From JAUIET01 sp045105115 (lineage in GTDB: Bacteria; Pseudomonadota; Gammaproteobacteria; Pseudomonadales; JAUIET01): DNA of 22,596 nt. Below are positions 16,458 through 22,596 of this stretch, in pieces. The DNA lies in assembly GCA_045105115.1 (NCBI GenBank), contig JBGCDE010000005.1, forward strand, positions 1-22,596. Reading direction: 5' to 3'. Every line of letters begins with the position of its first letter. Position 1 is the stretch's first letter. The position numbers were made by a program, and so were the translations under genes. The notes beneath the pieces are model-generated. The model was not told where the DNA came from and made no database searches. It worked only from the letters and a program-made list of their open reading frames with translations.

Positions 16458-17243
16458 ATGGTCTCGAAACCATTGCTTAGATTATTTGCAGGACTTACGT
16501 TTAGCTCTTTGGGTGCAATAGCGTTTGCCCAATCTGGCGCTGCAGGGGGCGCAAACTCAACCGGCGCAGATGGCTTAGAGCATTGCCCGCAAACATTGGG
16601 CACGATTGCAGTTGTAGAGAATCAAAATGAGCCATGGTGGGCTGACTATTATCGTCGCTATCCGCGGCTTGGCAGCACCGTACCTGTATTGAGAATGATG
16701 ATTCAGCAAACCAATTGCTTCGTCGTTGTAGAGCGTGGCAAGGCCATGAACAATATGATGGGTGAGCGGGCTCTGATGGAGTCGGGTGAAATGAGAAGTG
16801 GCAGTAACTTCGGTAAGGGCCAAATGGTCGCTGCAGACTATACGCTTAACCCGTCGATCCAGTTCTCCAGCAACACCGGCGGCCTTGGCGGTGCAATCGG
16901 TGGTTTGCTCGGGTCTAAGAATCGCAATCTAGGCCTATTGGCTGGTGGTTTGAAGAAGAATGAGGCGTCTACAACATTAATCGCCATCGACAATCGTTCA
17001 GGTGTGCAGCTGGCTGCCGCTGTGGGCAGTGCCAAGAAATTTGATCTCAACCTTGGCGGCGGTTTTTTTGGCGGCAGTGCAGGCGGCGCTCTGGGTGGCT
17101 ACACCAAAACACCTGAGGGTAAGGTTATTGTTGCAGCATTTGCGGATTCTTTGAATCAAATGATTGGTGCCTTGAAAAACTACCGAGCGCAAACCGTGGA
17201 AGGTGGTTTGGGTAAAGGTGGCCGGCTCGGCGTGGGTGAATAA
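16458..17243 (+). CDS. CsgG/HfaB-like exported protein
   Basis: A 261-residue exported protein. The ATG at 16458 is chosen over 16437 because AGGAGA (16445-16450) lies seven bases before it and a clean signal peptide follows, ending AIAFA before QSG. The mature part has a CsgG-type layout: GTIAVVENQ, a domain with CFVVVERGKAMNNMMGER, then ADYTLNPSIQFSSN, a glycine-rich stretch, TTLIAIDNRSGVQLAAAVGSA, a second glycine-rich stretch and a C-terminal helix. In curli secretion CsgG is an outer-membrane lipoprotein pore, but here there is no lipobox Cys after the signal peptide and no csgE/csgF nearby, so it is probably a soluble periplasmic or differently anchored relative. The family match is moderate and the function is unknown. 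Confidence 0.78.
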   Translation: MVSKPLLRLFAGLTFSSLGAIAFAQSGAAGGANSTGADGLEHCPQTLGTIAVVENQNEPWWADYYRRYPRLGSTVPVLRMMIQQTNCFVVVERGKAMNNMMGERALMESGEMRSGSNFGKGQMVAADYTLNPSIQFSSNTGGLGGAIGGLLGSKNRNLGLLAGGLKKNEASTTLIAIDNRSGVQLAAAVGSAKKFDLNLGGGFFGGSAGGALGGYTKTPEGKVIVAAFADSLNQMIGALKNYRAQTVEGGLGKGGRLGVGE

Positions 17244-17318
17244 CTCGCGCACCCGCGTAAGCGACGGCCTCTGATCGACCGCCAGTTAACTCTTAGGGTT
17301 GGCTGGCAATAAAGTCGC

Positions 17319-17347
17319 TTGCGCAAGCAGGCTAGCTCGCATAGAAT
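17319..17347 (+). promoter_or_regulatory. Candidate sigma-70 promoter of the rpsF operon
   Basis: TTGCGC (17319-17324) and TAGAAT (17342-17347) are separated by exactly 17 bases, close to the sigma-70 consensus. A transcript starting about seven bases later would have a leader of some 75-80 bases before rpsF. The rest of 17244-17318 holds an imperfect hairpin (17281-17307) without a T-run, and no gene. Confidence 0.6.
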
Positions 17348-17357
17348 GCGCGCCCGC

Positions 17358-17431
17358 GACTGAGCTCAAGGCTTAGTCTCCTCCTTGCTCTACCGACTGT
17401 GTTCGGGGGGCGTAACCCGTAAGGAGTCTTA
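17358..17431 (+). promoter_or_regulatory. Structured rpsF leader, possible S6:S18 autoregulatory site
   Basis: An 8-bp hairpin, GACTGAGC (17358-17365) with GCTTAGTC (17371-17378, one G-T pair), is followed by CTCCTT (17381-17386). This is fully complementary to the rpsF Shine-Dalgarno AAGGAG (17421-17426). Between them lies a second hairpin, CCGA (17393-17396) with TCGG (17403-17406). The layout would let the leader hide the ribosome-binding site. Repression of rpsF operons by an S6:S18 complex binding the leader is known in bacteria. Whether this is that motif is inference. Confidence 0.45.
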
Positions 17432-17854
17432 ATGAGACACTACGAAATCGTGTTTCTGGTCCACCCTGACCAGAGTGAGCAGGTTCCCAGCATGATCGAG
17501 CGCTATCGCGGCACGATCGAGAAAGATGGCGGCAAAATACACCGTCTTGAAGACTGGGGCCGACGTCAGCTAGCCTATTCTATCGATAAGCTGCACAAAG
17601 CTCATTACGTCATGATGAACGTTGAAATCGACGCCGCTGCTCTGGAAGAGCTGGAAACGGCATTTCGTTACAATGACGCCGTTCTGCGTAACTTGATCGT
17701 CAAACGCAGCGATGCTGTGACTGATGAGTCACCGATCATGAAGCAAGAGCGTGAGAGCAAAGAGCGTAAGCAGCGCAATGACTCTTCTCGAGCACCGGCC
17801 CCTGAGCCCCGTGCTACTGAAAGCGAAACCGACAACAAATCTGGAGAGGCATAA
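17432..17854 (+). CDS. rpsF: 30S ribosomal protein S6
   Basis: A 140-residue S6 protein, which binds 16S rRNA with S18 in the platform of the small subunit. The typical start MRHYEIVFLVHPDQSEQ, LEDWGRRQLAYSIDKL and YNDAVLRNLIV are all present. The C-terminal tail from about residue 105 is charged, low in complexity and longer than the core fold needs. AAGGAG stands five bases before the ATG. It is the first gene of the rpsF-rpsR-DUF2232-rplI run; only two bases separate its stop from rpsR, and there is no priB between them as there is in E. coli. Confidence 0.98.
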   Translation: MRHYEIVFLVHPDQSEQVPSMIERYRGTIEKDGGKIHRLEDWGRRQLAYSIDKLHKAHYVMMNVEIDAAALEELETAFRYNDAVLRNLIVKRSDAVTDESPIMKQERESKERKQRNDSSRAPAPEPRATESETDNKSGEA

Positions 17855-17856
17855 TC

Positions 17857-18084
17857 ATGGCTCGTTATTTCCGTCGTAGAAAGTACTGCAAATTCACTGC
17901 CGAAGGCATCAAAGAGATCGACTATAAAGATCTCGAGATTCTGAAAGAGTTTATTTCAGAAACGGGCAAAATTGTGCCAAGCCGAATCACAGGTACCAAA
18001 GCACGCTATCAGCGGCAGTTGGCAACAGCTGTTAAGCGGGCGCGTTATTTAGCCCTGGTTCCTTACTCAGACAGCCATAGCTGA
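17857..18084 (+). CDS. rpsR: 30S ribosomal protein S18
   Basis: A 75-residue S18 protein, partner of S6 on the small-subunit platform. The canonical MARYFRRRKYCKF start, IDYKDLEILKEFI, and the RNA-binding SRITGTKARYQRQLATAVKRARYLALVPY are complete. GGAGAG near the end of rpsF serves as the ribosome-binding site. Confidence 0.98.
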   Translation: MARYFRRRKYCKFTAEGIKEIDYKDLEILKEFISETGKIVPSRITGTKARYQRQLATAVKRARYLALVPYSDSHS

Positions 18085-18092
18085 GCGATTGC

Positions 18093-18126
18093 TTTCGGCT
18101 TTGGTTTCGTACAAACCAAGCCGGAA
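18093..18126 (+). terminator. Stable hairpin between rpsR and the DUF2232 gene
   Basis: CGGCTTTGGTTT (18096-18107) pairs with AAACCAAGCCG (18113-18123) with one bulged T, around the loop CGTAC. TTT/GAA outside can add three more pairs. It is followed by GATTTGACTC, a poor T-run, so it is more likely an attenuator or a 3'-end stabiliser that lowers expression of the downstream genes than a full terminator. Confidence 0.45.
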
Positions 18127-18157
18127 GATTTGACTCGCTGGTGCTGAGGCACGCCAA

Positions 18158-19024
18158 ATGAAAGCGCTTGCTGAATTTGTAATGCGTGGTCGACTGCAGG
18201 CCACTGCCGTTGCCATGACCGGTGTAGCCATTGAGTTTTTTTTCTGGGTTAGCGGTGCTGTAATTGCACTGGTGACCATGCGCAAAGGGCCGCAGCACGG
18301 TTTAATGTTGTTGATGTGGTCCATGCTACCCGCCGCAGTGTTGGCGTGGTTAAAGTTTCCCGGCGCGCTTTTATGCTTGCTGGCAAGCTTTTTGATGGCT
18401 CTGGTGCTGCGTGCAACACAGCAGTGGAGCACCGCATTATTAGCCGGCGCCGCCTGCAGTTTGGCGTCGGCAATTGTGTTGCAGTTTGCATTTCCAGGCT
18501 ACGTTGAGAGTATTCTGGAGTTGTTCCGCACCGTGTTTGAGCAGTTGCTTAAAGGCTCGCCGAGCAATAAACCGCTGGAAGAAGCCATTGCAGGTGTAAC
18601 TACTCAACAAGTGGCCGGATCAATCAGCGCAGGAGCCGGCTTGTTCGCCGTTGTGGCGGTAGTCCTTGGAAGATATTGGCAAGCCAGCCTTTATAATCCG
18701 GGCGGCTTCGGCGAAGAGTTTCGCTCGCTTCGGTTTAGAAAACCTATGGCGATCGGACTTGTTTTGCTGGGCCTGTTACTGCTTAGTAGTGAGCACTACC
18801 GGCTGTGGGCATGGATGTGTTTGTTACCTTTGCTTGTTGCGGGCATTGGTCTGGTTCACTGGTTGGTGAACCGTTATTCGGGCAGTGGTGGCTTACTGGT
18901 AGGATTTTATTTTCTACTATTGACCATCGCTCCAGTGACGCAACTTGTTTGTGCACTGGCATTGGCAGACAGTTTTATAAATATTCGGCAGCGGCAGAGC
19001 AAAAATTCTGAGCCGCGGGATTAA
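18158..19024 (+). CDS. DUF2232-like integral membrane protein
   Basis: A 288-residue inner-membrane protein with about seven to eight hydrophobic segments (for example around residues 13-40, 48-62, 65-85, 92-110, 155-170, 195-210, 215-235 and 245-270). GAGG lies about eight bases before the ATG at 18158. Its place between rpsR and rplI matches the membrane gene of unknown function found at this spot in Pseudomonas and relatives, which belongs to DUF2232. The assignment rests on context and hydrophobic pattern rather than on a diagnostic motif. The extramembrane loop near 120-150 is charged. It ends 18 bases before rplI, so co-transcription is likely. Confidence 0.82.
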   Translation: MKALAEFVMRGRLQATAVAMTGVAIEFFFWVSGAVIALVTMRKGPQHGLMLLMWSMLPAAVLAWLKFPGALLCLLASFLMALVLRATQQWSTALLAGAACSLASAIVLQFAFPGYVESILELFRTVFEQLLKGSPSNKPLEEAIAGVTTQQVAGSISAGAGLFAVVAVVLGRYWQASLYNPGGFGEEFRSLRFRKPMAIGLVLLGLLLLSSEHYRLWAWMCLLPLLVAGIGLVHWLVNRYSGSGGLLVGFYFLLLTIAPVTQLVCALALADSFINIRQRQSKNSEPRD

Positions 19025-19042
19025 TTCAAAAAGAGGTGGATG

Positions 19043-19489
19043 ATGGAAGTCATATTACTGGAAAAGGTAGGTAAACTCGGCGATTTAGGCGAGAAGGTCA
19101 ACGTAAGGTCAGGCTTTGGTCGCAACTTTCTGTTGCCACAGGGCAAAGCGGTTCCAGCCAACAAAGACAATCTGGCCGCATTTGAAGCGCGTCGATCTGA
19201 ACTTGAAGCGGCTGCGAAAGAGCGCCTGGACTCTGCGACGGCGCGTGCTGAGAAGCTGGCCGCGTTGAACGTTACTATCGCAGCGAACGCGGGCGACGAA
19301 GGCAAACTTTTCGGTTCAATTGGTACCCGCGATGTAGCGGAAGCCATTACTGCAGCGGGCGTTGAAGTCAGCAAGAGCGAAGTACGCATGCCTGAGGGTG
19401 TGATTCGCGACTTGGGCGAATACGAAATTGCGGTGCAATTGCACAGCGATATTTCGCAAGACGTTAAGATTGCTGTTATTCCTGAGTAA
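19043..19489 (+). CDS. rplI: 50S ribosomal protein L9
   Basis: A 148-residue L9 protein that binds 23S rRNA near the L1 stalk. The N-terminal domain shows VILLEKVGKLGDLGEKVNV and GFGRNFLLPQGKA. A long connecting helix (about 45-75) joins it to the C-terminal domain, which includes LFGSIGTRDVAEAI and IRDLGEYEIAVQLH. Two ATG codons are adjacent at 19040 and 19043. The second is preferred because GAGG (19033-19036) is then six bases upstream and the product begins MEVILLEK, as usual. Confidence 0.97.
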   Translation: MEVILLEKVGKLGDLGEKVNVRSGFGRNFLLPQGKAVPANKDNLAAFEARRSELEAAAKERLDSATARAEKLAALNVTIAANAGDEGKLFGSIGTRDVAEAITAAGVEVSKSEVRMPEGVIRDLGEYEIAVQLHSDISQDVKIAVIPE

Positions 19490-19522
19490 AATAGTAATTT
19501 AGATGCTGCTAGACCGGCATCA

Positions 19523-19656
19523 AAACAAACAGCGCATTCCAGGACACGCCGGACCCAAAGCGCTCGCGGCGCTCGTGGGGCCAGCTTTAAACCCATCCAT
19601 GGGGGCTTGTTGAAAAGGTCCCTCTTTTCAACAGTCCCGAAATGCGCTGTTTGTTT
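19523..19656 (+). repeat. Structured repeat, copy 1
   Basis: A 134-base element closed by a perfect 16-bp inverted repeat, 19523-19538 with 19641-19656 (AAACAAACAGCGCATT and its complement), extendable inward to 19545/19634 with two mismatches. Inside are a 5-bp hairpin AGCGC/GCGCT (19559-19563, 19569-19573) and a 9-bp hairpin GTTGAAAAG/CTTTTCAAC (19609-19617, 19624-19632). The core 19541-19609 matches the reverse complement of 19781-19849 at 63 of 69 positions. The part containing CCAGCTTTAAACCCATCCAT is identical in both copies. It has no coding capacity and could be an RNA structure or a non-autonomous mobile unit. Confidence 0.85.
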
Positions 19657-19734
19657 CGATACCTCATTGCCATAAGTTCAAAATTGTCGTTTTTGATAGT
19701 TGCGTGATTGCTTCTGCTGGCACTGAGGTATCTG

Positions 19735-19866
19735 ATTCAGTATCGCCGCCCGGGATTGTTTGAGACAGGATGTCGAAAATCAAGCCCCCATGGATGGGTT
19801 TAAAGCTGGCCCCGCGAGCACGGCGAGTGCTTTGGGTCCGGCGTATCCCGGGTGGCGATACTGAAT
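19735..19866 (-). repeat. Structured repeat, copy 2 (inverted relative to copy 1)
   Basis: A 132-base element in the opposite orientation to copy 1. Its basal arms 19735-19756 and 19845-19866 pair at 21 of 22 positions, plus one G-T pair, but share no sequence with the arms of copy 1. The internal hairpin is AGCAC/GTGCT (19817-19821, 19827-19831), a compensated change from AGCGC/GCGCT. The end hairpin is TTG-TTT-GA-GAC around AGGAT with GTC-GA-AAA-(T)-CAA (19757-19783), different in sequence from the hairpin of copy 1 but at the same place. The core is about 91% identical to copy 1. Confidence 0.85.
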
Positions 19867-19971
19867 TGGATGCCGGAACTCGACTTGTGCTCAGATGCCT
19901 CTGTTTCATAGACAAGCCACACAATATAACTGACAATCAAGCCTCAAACTTTTCCTCACTAGAGCCAATAA

Positions 19972-21360
19972 ATGGAAGAGCAGTTTGCTCCTGTTGCTGT
20001 CGAGTCTGAAGTCAGCAATCTGAAGATTCCGCCGCATTCGGTTGAAGCGGAGCAATCGGTGCTGGGCGGCTTATTGTTATCCAGTGAAAGTTGGGAGCGA
20101 GTGGCTGACCTGGTCAGTGCTGAAGACTTTTATCGCAGTGATCACCGTAGCGTGTTTAGCGTGATGGCCAAATTGGCCGAAGCTGACCAACCGCTGGATG
20201 TAATCACGGTTGCCGATGCCCTGGCTGATCTTAAAGAACTTGAGCAAGTCGGTGGCCTGGCCTATTTGGGTGAGCTTGCCAACAACACACCCAGTGCCAG
20301 CAACGTTCGGGCGTACGCCACCATCGTGCGCGAGCGCGCCATTTTGCGCCAACTCATTCGTTCCGCAACATCTATCGCTGACAACAGCTTTTTCCCCGAA
20401 GGTCGCAACAGCGGCGACATTCTAGAAGACGCCGAACGGCAGATTATGGCCATTGCCGAAGGCCGACCTAAAGCGGGTGGCCCCCAGCCGGTGAATCCTT
20501 TGTTGAAAGGGGCGCTGGATAGAATTGATGAACTTTTCAATACCGACGGTTCGATCACCGGTGTCAGTACCGGCTTTAAGGAGCTTGATGAAAAAACCGC
20601 GGGTATGCAGCGCAGTGATTTGATCATTGTGGCAGGTAGACCGTCGATGGGTAAAACCAGTTTTGCGATGAACATTGTCGAAAACGCCGTGATGGTTGAA
20701 GAAAACCCGGTGTTGGTATTCAGCATGGAAATGTCGGCCGAATCGCTGATCATGCGTATGCTGTCTTCGATCGGAAAGATAGAACAGAATCGTATTCGCA
20801 CCGGTGCCATGCACGAAGACGATTGGCCGCGTTTGAGTGCAGCGGTAGGAAAGTTGAAAGACAGGCCGCTGTTTATTGACGACACGCCAGCATTGTCGCC
20901 GAGTGAGGTCAGATCGCGTGCACGACGGGTAATGCGTGAGCACGGTAAGATCAGCATGATTATGATCGACTATCTGCAGTTGATGCAGACCGGTGGTTCT
21001 GAGGGAAGAACCGCAGAAATATCAGAAATATCGCGCTCTCTGAAAGCCATAGCCAAAGAATTTGATTGCCCTATGATCGCGCTCTCACAGCTTAATCGTA
21101 GTGTTGAGCAGCGCCCTAACAAACGACCTGTGTTGTCAGACTTGCGTGAATCGGGTGCTATTGAGCAAGACGCCGATGTGATTGCGTTTATTTACCGTGA
21201 CGAGTTTTACAACGAAGACAGCCCGGAGAAAGGTGTTGCTGAGATTATTATCGGCAAGCAGCGAAATGGGCCAACAGGCACTTGTAAACTTGCTTTTCTG
21301 GGTCCGTATACACGCTTTGAGAATCTGGCTTACGCCTCTTACCAGCCACCTGACGAATAG
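19972..21360 (+). CDS. dnaB: Replicative DNA helicase DnaB
   Basis: A 462-residue hexameric 5'-to-3' helicase that unwinds the replication fork and recruits primase. The N-terminal domain (about 20-125, PHSVEAEQSVLGGLLL) is followed by a linker and the RecA-like motor domain (about 185-455). Walker A is GRPSMGKT (222-229, K228), the acidic Walker B is IMIDYLQLM with D333, and DLRESGAIEQDADVIAFIYRDE carries the later helicase motifs. No intein or insertion is present. The Shine-Dalgarno site is weak (AGAG about ten bases upstream). The gene ends eight bases from the stop of the convergent lambda P-like gene. Confidence 0.98.
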   Translation: MEEQFAPVAVESEVSNLKIPPHSVEAEQSVLGGLLLSSESWERVADLVSAEDFYRSDHRSVFSVMAKLAEADQPLDVITVADALADLKELEQVGGLAYLGELANNTPSASNVRAYATIVRERAILRQLIRSATSIADNSFFPEGRNSGDILEDAERQIMAIAEGRPKAGGPQPVNPLLKGALDRIDELFNTDGSITGVSTGFKELDEKTAGMQRSDLIIVAGRPSMGKTSFAMNIVENAVMVEENPVLVFSMEMSAESLIMRMLSSIGKIEQNRIRTGAMHEDDWPRLSAAVGKLKDRPLFIDDTPALSPSEVRSRARRVMREHGKISMIMIDYLQLMQTGGSEGRTAEISEISRSLKAIAKEFDCPMIALSQLNRSVEQRPNKRPVLSDLRESGAIEQDADVIAFIYRDEFYNEDSPEKGVAEIIIGKQRNGPTGTCKLAFLGPYTRFENLAYASYQPPDE

Positions 21361-21368
21361 CTTGTTCG

Positions 21369-22073
21369 CTAGAGGCTACTGCTGTCGCGTAGTGCTTTAA
21401 GGCGCTTACGGTTTTCGTCTTGGCTTAAAAGCTTACCGGATGCGGTGTTCTCCAGTGCTTCCTGAGCGGGTGATAACAGCGTCTTACCACTCAATACTTC
21501 CTCGCACAGTGTTTCGTAATGCTGTTCAAAAACAGGCAGCATGCGGCTTTCTGTTTCTGATGCGAGTAAGCGCCATTCGCAGGCAAGACCTGCGTAATAA
21601 ACGGCTGGGTGCGACCATTCAAAATTGCACTTTGGAGAACTTGCATTGCAAGCCTCGCGGTAAGCGCTGAGTGCATCAGTTAGTCCAAAACTTGCCAGTT
21701 GGTTTCGACAGTGTCGGTGCAGCACATGCAAGCTTGGCAGATATTCCGACTCAGCAATAGCGCTACGACAAGCTTTTAGAATAATTTCGCTAGAGAAAGA
21801 GCGCAACGCATCAAACCAAAGTTGCTTGGCCATTTGCAGATTTTCATCGCGACCATACGCTTTGTGATATTGGTTGTGATAGGCCAGTTCAAGTTCCGCA
21901 AACATTCGGTTGATCGCGTCAACCTTGTCCAGTTCGGGTGGTGTTTCCCGCGCGTATTCGGTGTTTGGCTCAGAGACTGCTTGCCCAGCTGCGATCAGTG
22001 AGTCGCTCGAAGGTGCTGCCGCTTCCCTTATTTTCGCGGCGGCCGAATTGATTAGCTGTTTGCTGTTGCGCAT
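21369..22073 (-). CDS. Phage lambda P-like replicative helicase loader
   Basis: A 234-residue protein resembling lambda replication protein P, which binds DnaB and loads it at an origin. The order of features follows P: INRMFAELELAY, W86 in KQLWFDALRSFSSEII, YLPSLHVLHRHCRN (111-124, where P has FLPSPGQFVAWCRE), LTDALSAYREAC, and WSHPAVYYAGLACEWRLL (from 153, where P has PWKSNAHYWLV). There is no Walker A motif, so it is not an AAA+ DnaC-type loader. ATG 22073 is chosen because AGAGG lies eight bases upstream; TTG 22109 and ATG 22094 in the same frame have no such site. It overlaps the upstream DnaT-like gene by 104 bases in another frame. The similarity is judged by eye and is moderate to good. 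Confidence 0.78.
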   Translation of the reverse strand: MRNSKQLINSAAAKIREAAAPSSDSLIAAGQAVSEPNTEYARETPPELDKVDAINRMFAELELAYHNQYHKAYGRDENLQMAKQLWFDALRSFSSEIILKACRSAIAESEYLPSLHVLHRHCRNQLASFGLTDALSAYREACNASSPKCNFEWSHPAVYYAGLACEWRLLASETESRMLPVFEQHYETLCEEVLSGKTLLSPAQEALENTASGKLLSQDENRKRLKALRDSSSL

Positions 22074-22596
22074 CTCGTTGGCCTCTAGGCCCATCAAAGG
22101 AGGGGTCAAATTGGTGCTGTCTCGCCCACTGGTATTTTACATGCTGCAGGAACTTAGTGTTCCATGAGGCGTGCATCTGTTTATTGTCGTTCCAAAAAAG
22201 CTGAAATTCGGGCAGTAATGAGCGAGCGAAATTGGCGTCAATATTTGCCAACGTCAGAATTTCGAACACATCGGTATTCGGCTGCCAATTAGAGGGCAGT
22301 AAGCGGGGCTCGTTGTCGTACTGTAAAGTGGCATTGAACCTGGCCCATTGCTTCTTTACGTGCGCAACGAATTTGGTATTCCAGGTAGCAATTCCGTCGC
22401 CACGTTCGCGCCAGTACAACACAAATTCCGGAATAGCGTCTTCAATAAATTCTCGCGTAATATCAATACGCAGTAACAGCTCCATGGCGTCTTCGCTGGG
22501 CCGCCATTGTCGTGACATTGGCTTCGAGCCTTGCTGGGTCGCCTGATGCCGCCGCCATTCCTGAACAACATGTTTTAAGAACTTATTACCCCATGC
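21970..22596 (-). CDS. DnaT-like protein with at least three tandem DnaT-type repeats (5' end outside window)
   Basis: The frame is open to the window edge, so the ATG at 22518 is internal. It carries DnaT-type ssDNA-binding repeats of the pattern W-P...l...I...F...(L/I)PEF..(Y/F)W......W-N-KF..HV...W. Two are complete (WRPSEDAMELLL...ATWNTKFVAHVKKQW and WQPNTDVFEILT...ASWNTKFLQHVKYQW). The end of a third, WGNKFLKHVVQEW, is seen right at the edge. The conserved Trp codons at 22593, 22383 and 22164 are spaced 70 and 73 codons apart. A Gln/Arg/Gly-rich tail follows. In E. coli DnaT acts in PriA-dependent replication restart just before loading of DnaB by DnaC; here the next gene is a lambda P-like loader, so a primosome role is likely. 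Confidence 0.85.
   Translation of the reverse strand, partial: AWGNKFLKHVVQEWRRHQATQQGSKPMSRQWRPSEDAMELLLRIDITREFIEDAIPEFVLYWRERGDGIATWNTKFVAHVKKQWARFNATLQYDNEPRLLPSNWQPNTDVFEILTLANIDANFARSLLPEFQLFWNDNKQMHASWNTKFLQHVKYQWARQHQFDPSFDGPRGQRDAQQQTANQFGRRENKGSGSTFERLTDRSWASSL

Larger units (their letters stand above)
19490..19971. other. Gene-free gap between rplI and dnaB
   Basis: No coding gene is supported in these 482 bases. They hold a weak 7-bp hairpin right after rplI (GATGCTG 19502-19508 with CGGCATC 19515-19521) without a T-run, two structured repeats in opposite orientation (19523-19656 and 19735-19866), a 78-base spacer between them, and about 105 bases before dnaB. TATAAC at 19925-19930 could be a -10 element for dnaB, but the -35 region is poor. 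Confidence 0.8.

Noticed and set aside
17281..17307. Hairpin GCCAGTTAAC/GTTGGCTGGC as the terminator of the CsgG-like gene
   Set aside because: The stem needs two adjacent G-T pairs and is followed by AATAAAG, not a T-run, so terminator function is not supported.
19021..19596. Long open frame on the minus strand across rplI and repeat copy 1
   Set aside because: It is antisense to rplI over most of its length, and its start lies inside the repeat. A matching short peptide (MGLKLAPRA...) also appears from copy 2, which shows that it is a translation of the repeat, not a gene.
19490..19971. CRISPR array or origin of replication in the rplI-dnaB gap
   Set aside because: There are only two repeat copies, in opposite orientation and with long unrelated arms, so it is not a CRISPR array. 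No cluster of DnaA boxes was seen, so there is no support for an origin.
20262..20957. 231-codon open frame antisense to dnaB
   Set aside because: It lies wholly inside dnaB, has no ribosome-binding site or family features, and is explained by the codon pattern of the real gene.
22516..22518. ATG at 22518 as the start of the DnaT-like gene
   Set aside because: The frame continues upstream to the window edge without a stop and encodes the end of another DnaT-type repeat, so this Met is internal.

Overview
The window reads as a piece of a gammaproteobacterial chromosome, probably from a marine group near the Spongiibacteraceae/Halieaceae. That placement is inferred from a Pseudomonas-like gene order (rnr, rlmB, rpsF, rpsR, DUF2232 membrane gene, rplI, dnaB), the absence of priB between rpsF and rpsR, two large TonB-dependent receptors, and a sulfotransferase/DUF1214 pair. 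No integrase, transposase, CRISPR array or rRNA is visible.

Layout. (1) 1-5839: the 3' part of a carotenoid-oxygenase-family gene faces two TonB-dependent receptor genes on the minus strand, each followed by an intrinsic terminator. This looks like uptake plus oxidative cleavage of a hydrophobic compound. (2) 6081-6167: tRNA-Leu(CAG), minus strand. (3) 6381-13096: an accessory block with a small NrtS-like membrane protein overlapping a group II PLP-dependent decarboxylase, a convergent GGDEF-EAL membrane sensor, and a minus-strand run of a small unplaced protein, a sulfotransferase and a DUF1214 protein. (4) 13226-19489: the core RNA and ribosome cluster rnr-rlmB, a CsgG-like exported protein, then rpsF-rpsR-DUF2232-rplI. 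The rpsF leader could sequester its own Shine-Dalgarno site. (5) 19490-19971: a gene-free gap filled mostly by two related, oppositely oriented structured repeats. (6) 19972-22596: dnaB, convergent with a two-gene unit encoding a protein with at least three DnaT-like repeats (running off the window) and a phage lambda P-like helicase loader.

The two most interesting items are in the last 3 kb. First, the paired repeats keep a near-identical core while their basal stem and apical hairpins differ in sequence but still pair, which is the signature of selection on structure. Second, a DnaT-like/lambda P-like gene pair beside chromosomal dnaB resembles the E. coli dnaT-dnaC layout with a different class of loader. 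It may be a chromosomal primosome module or the edge of a prophage; the window cannot decide.
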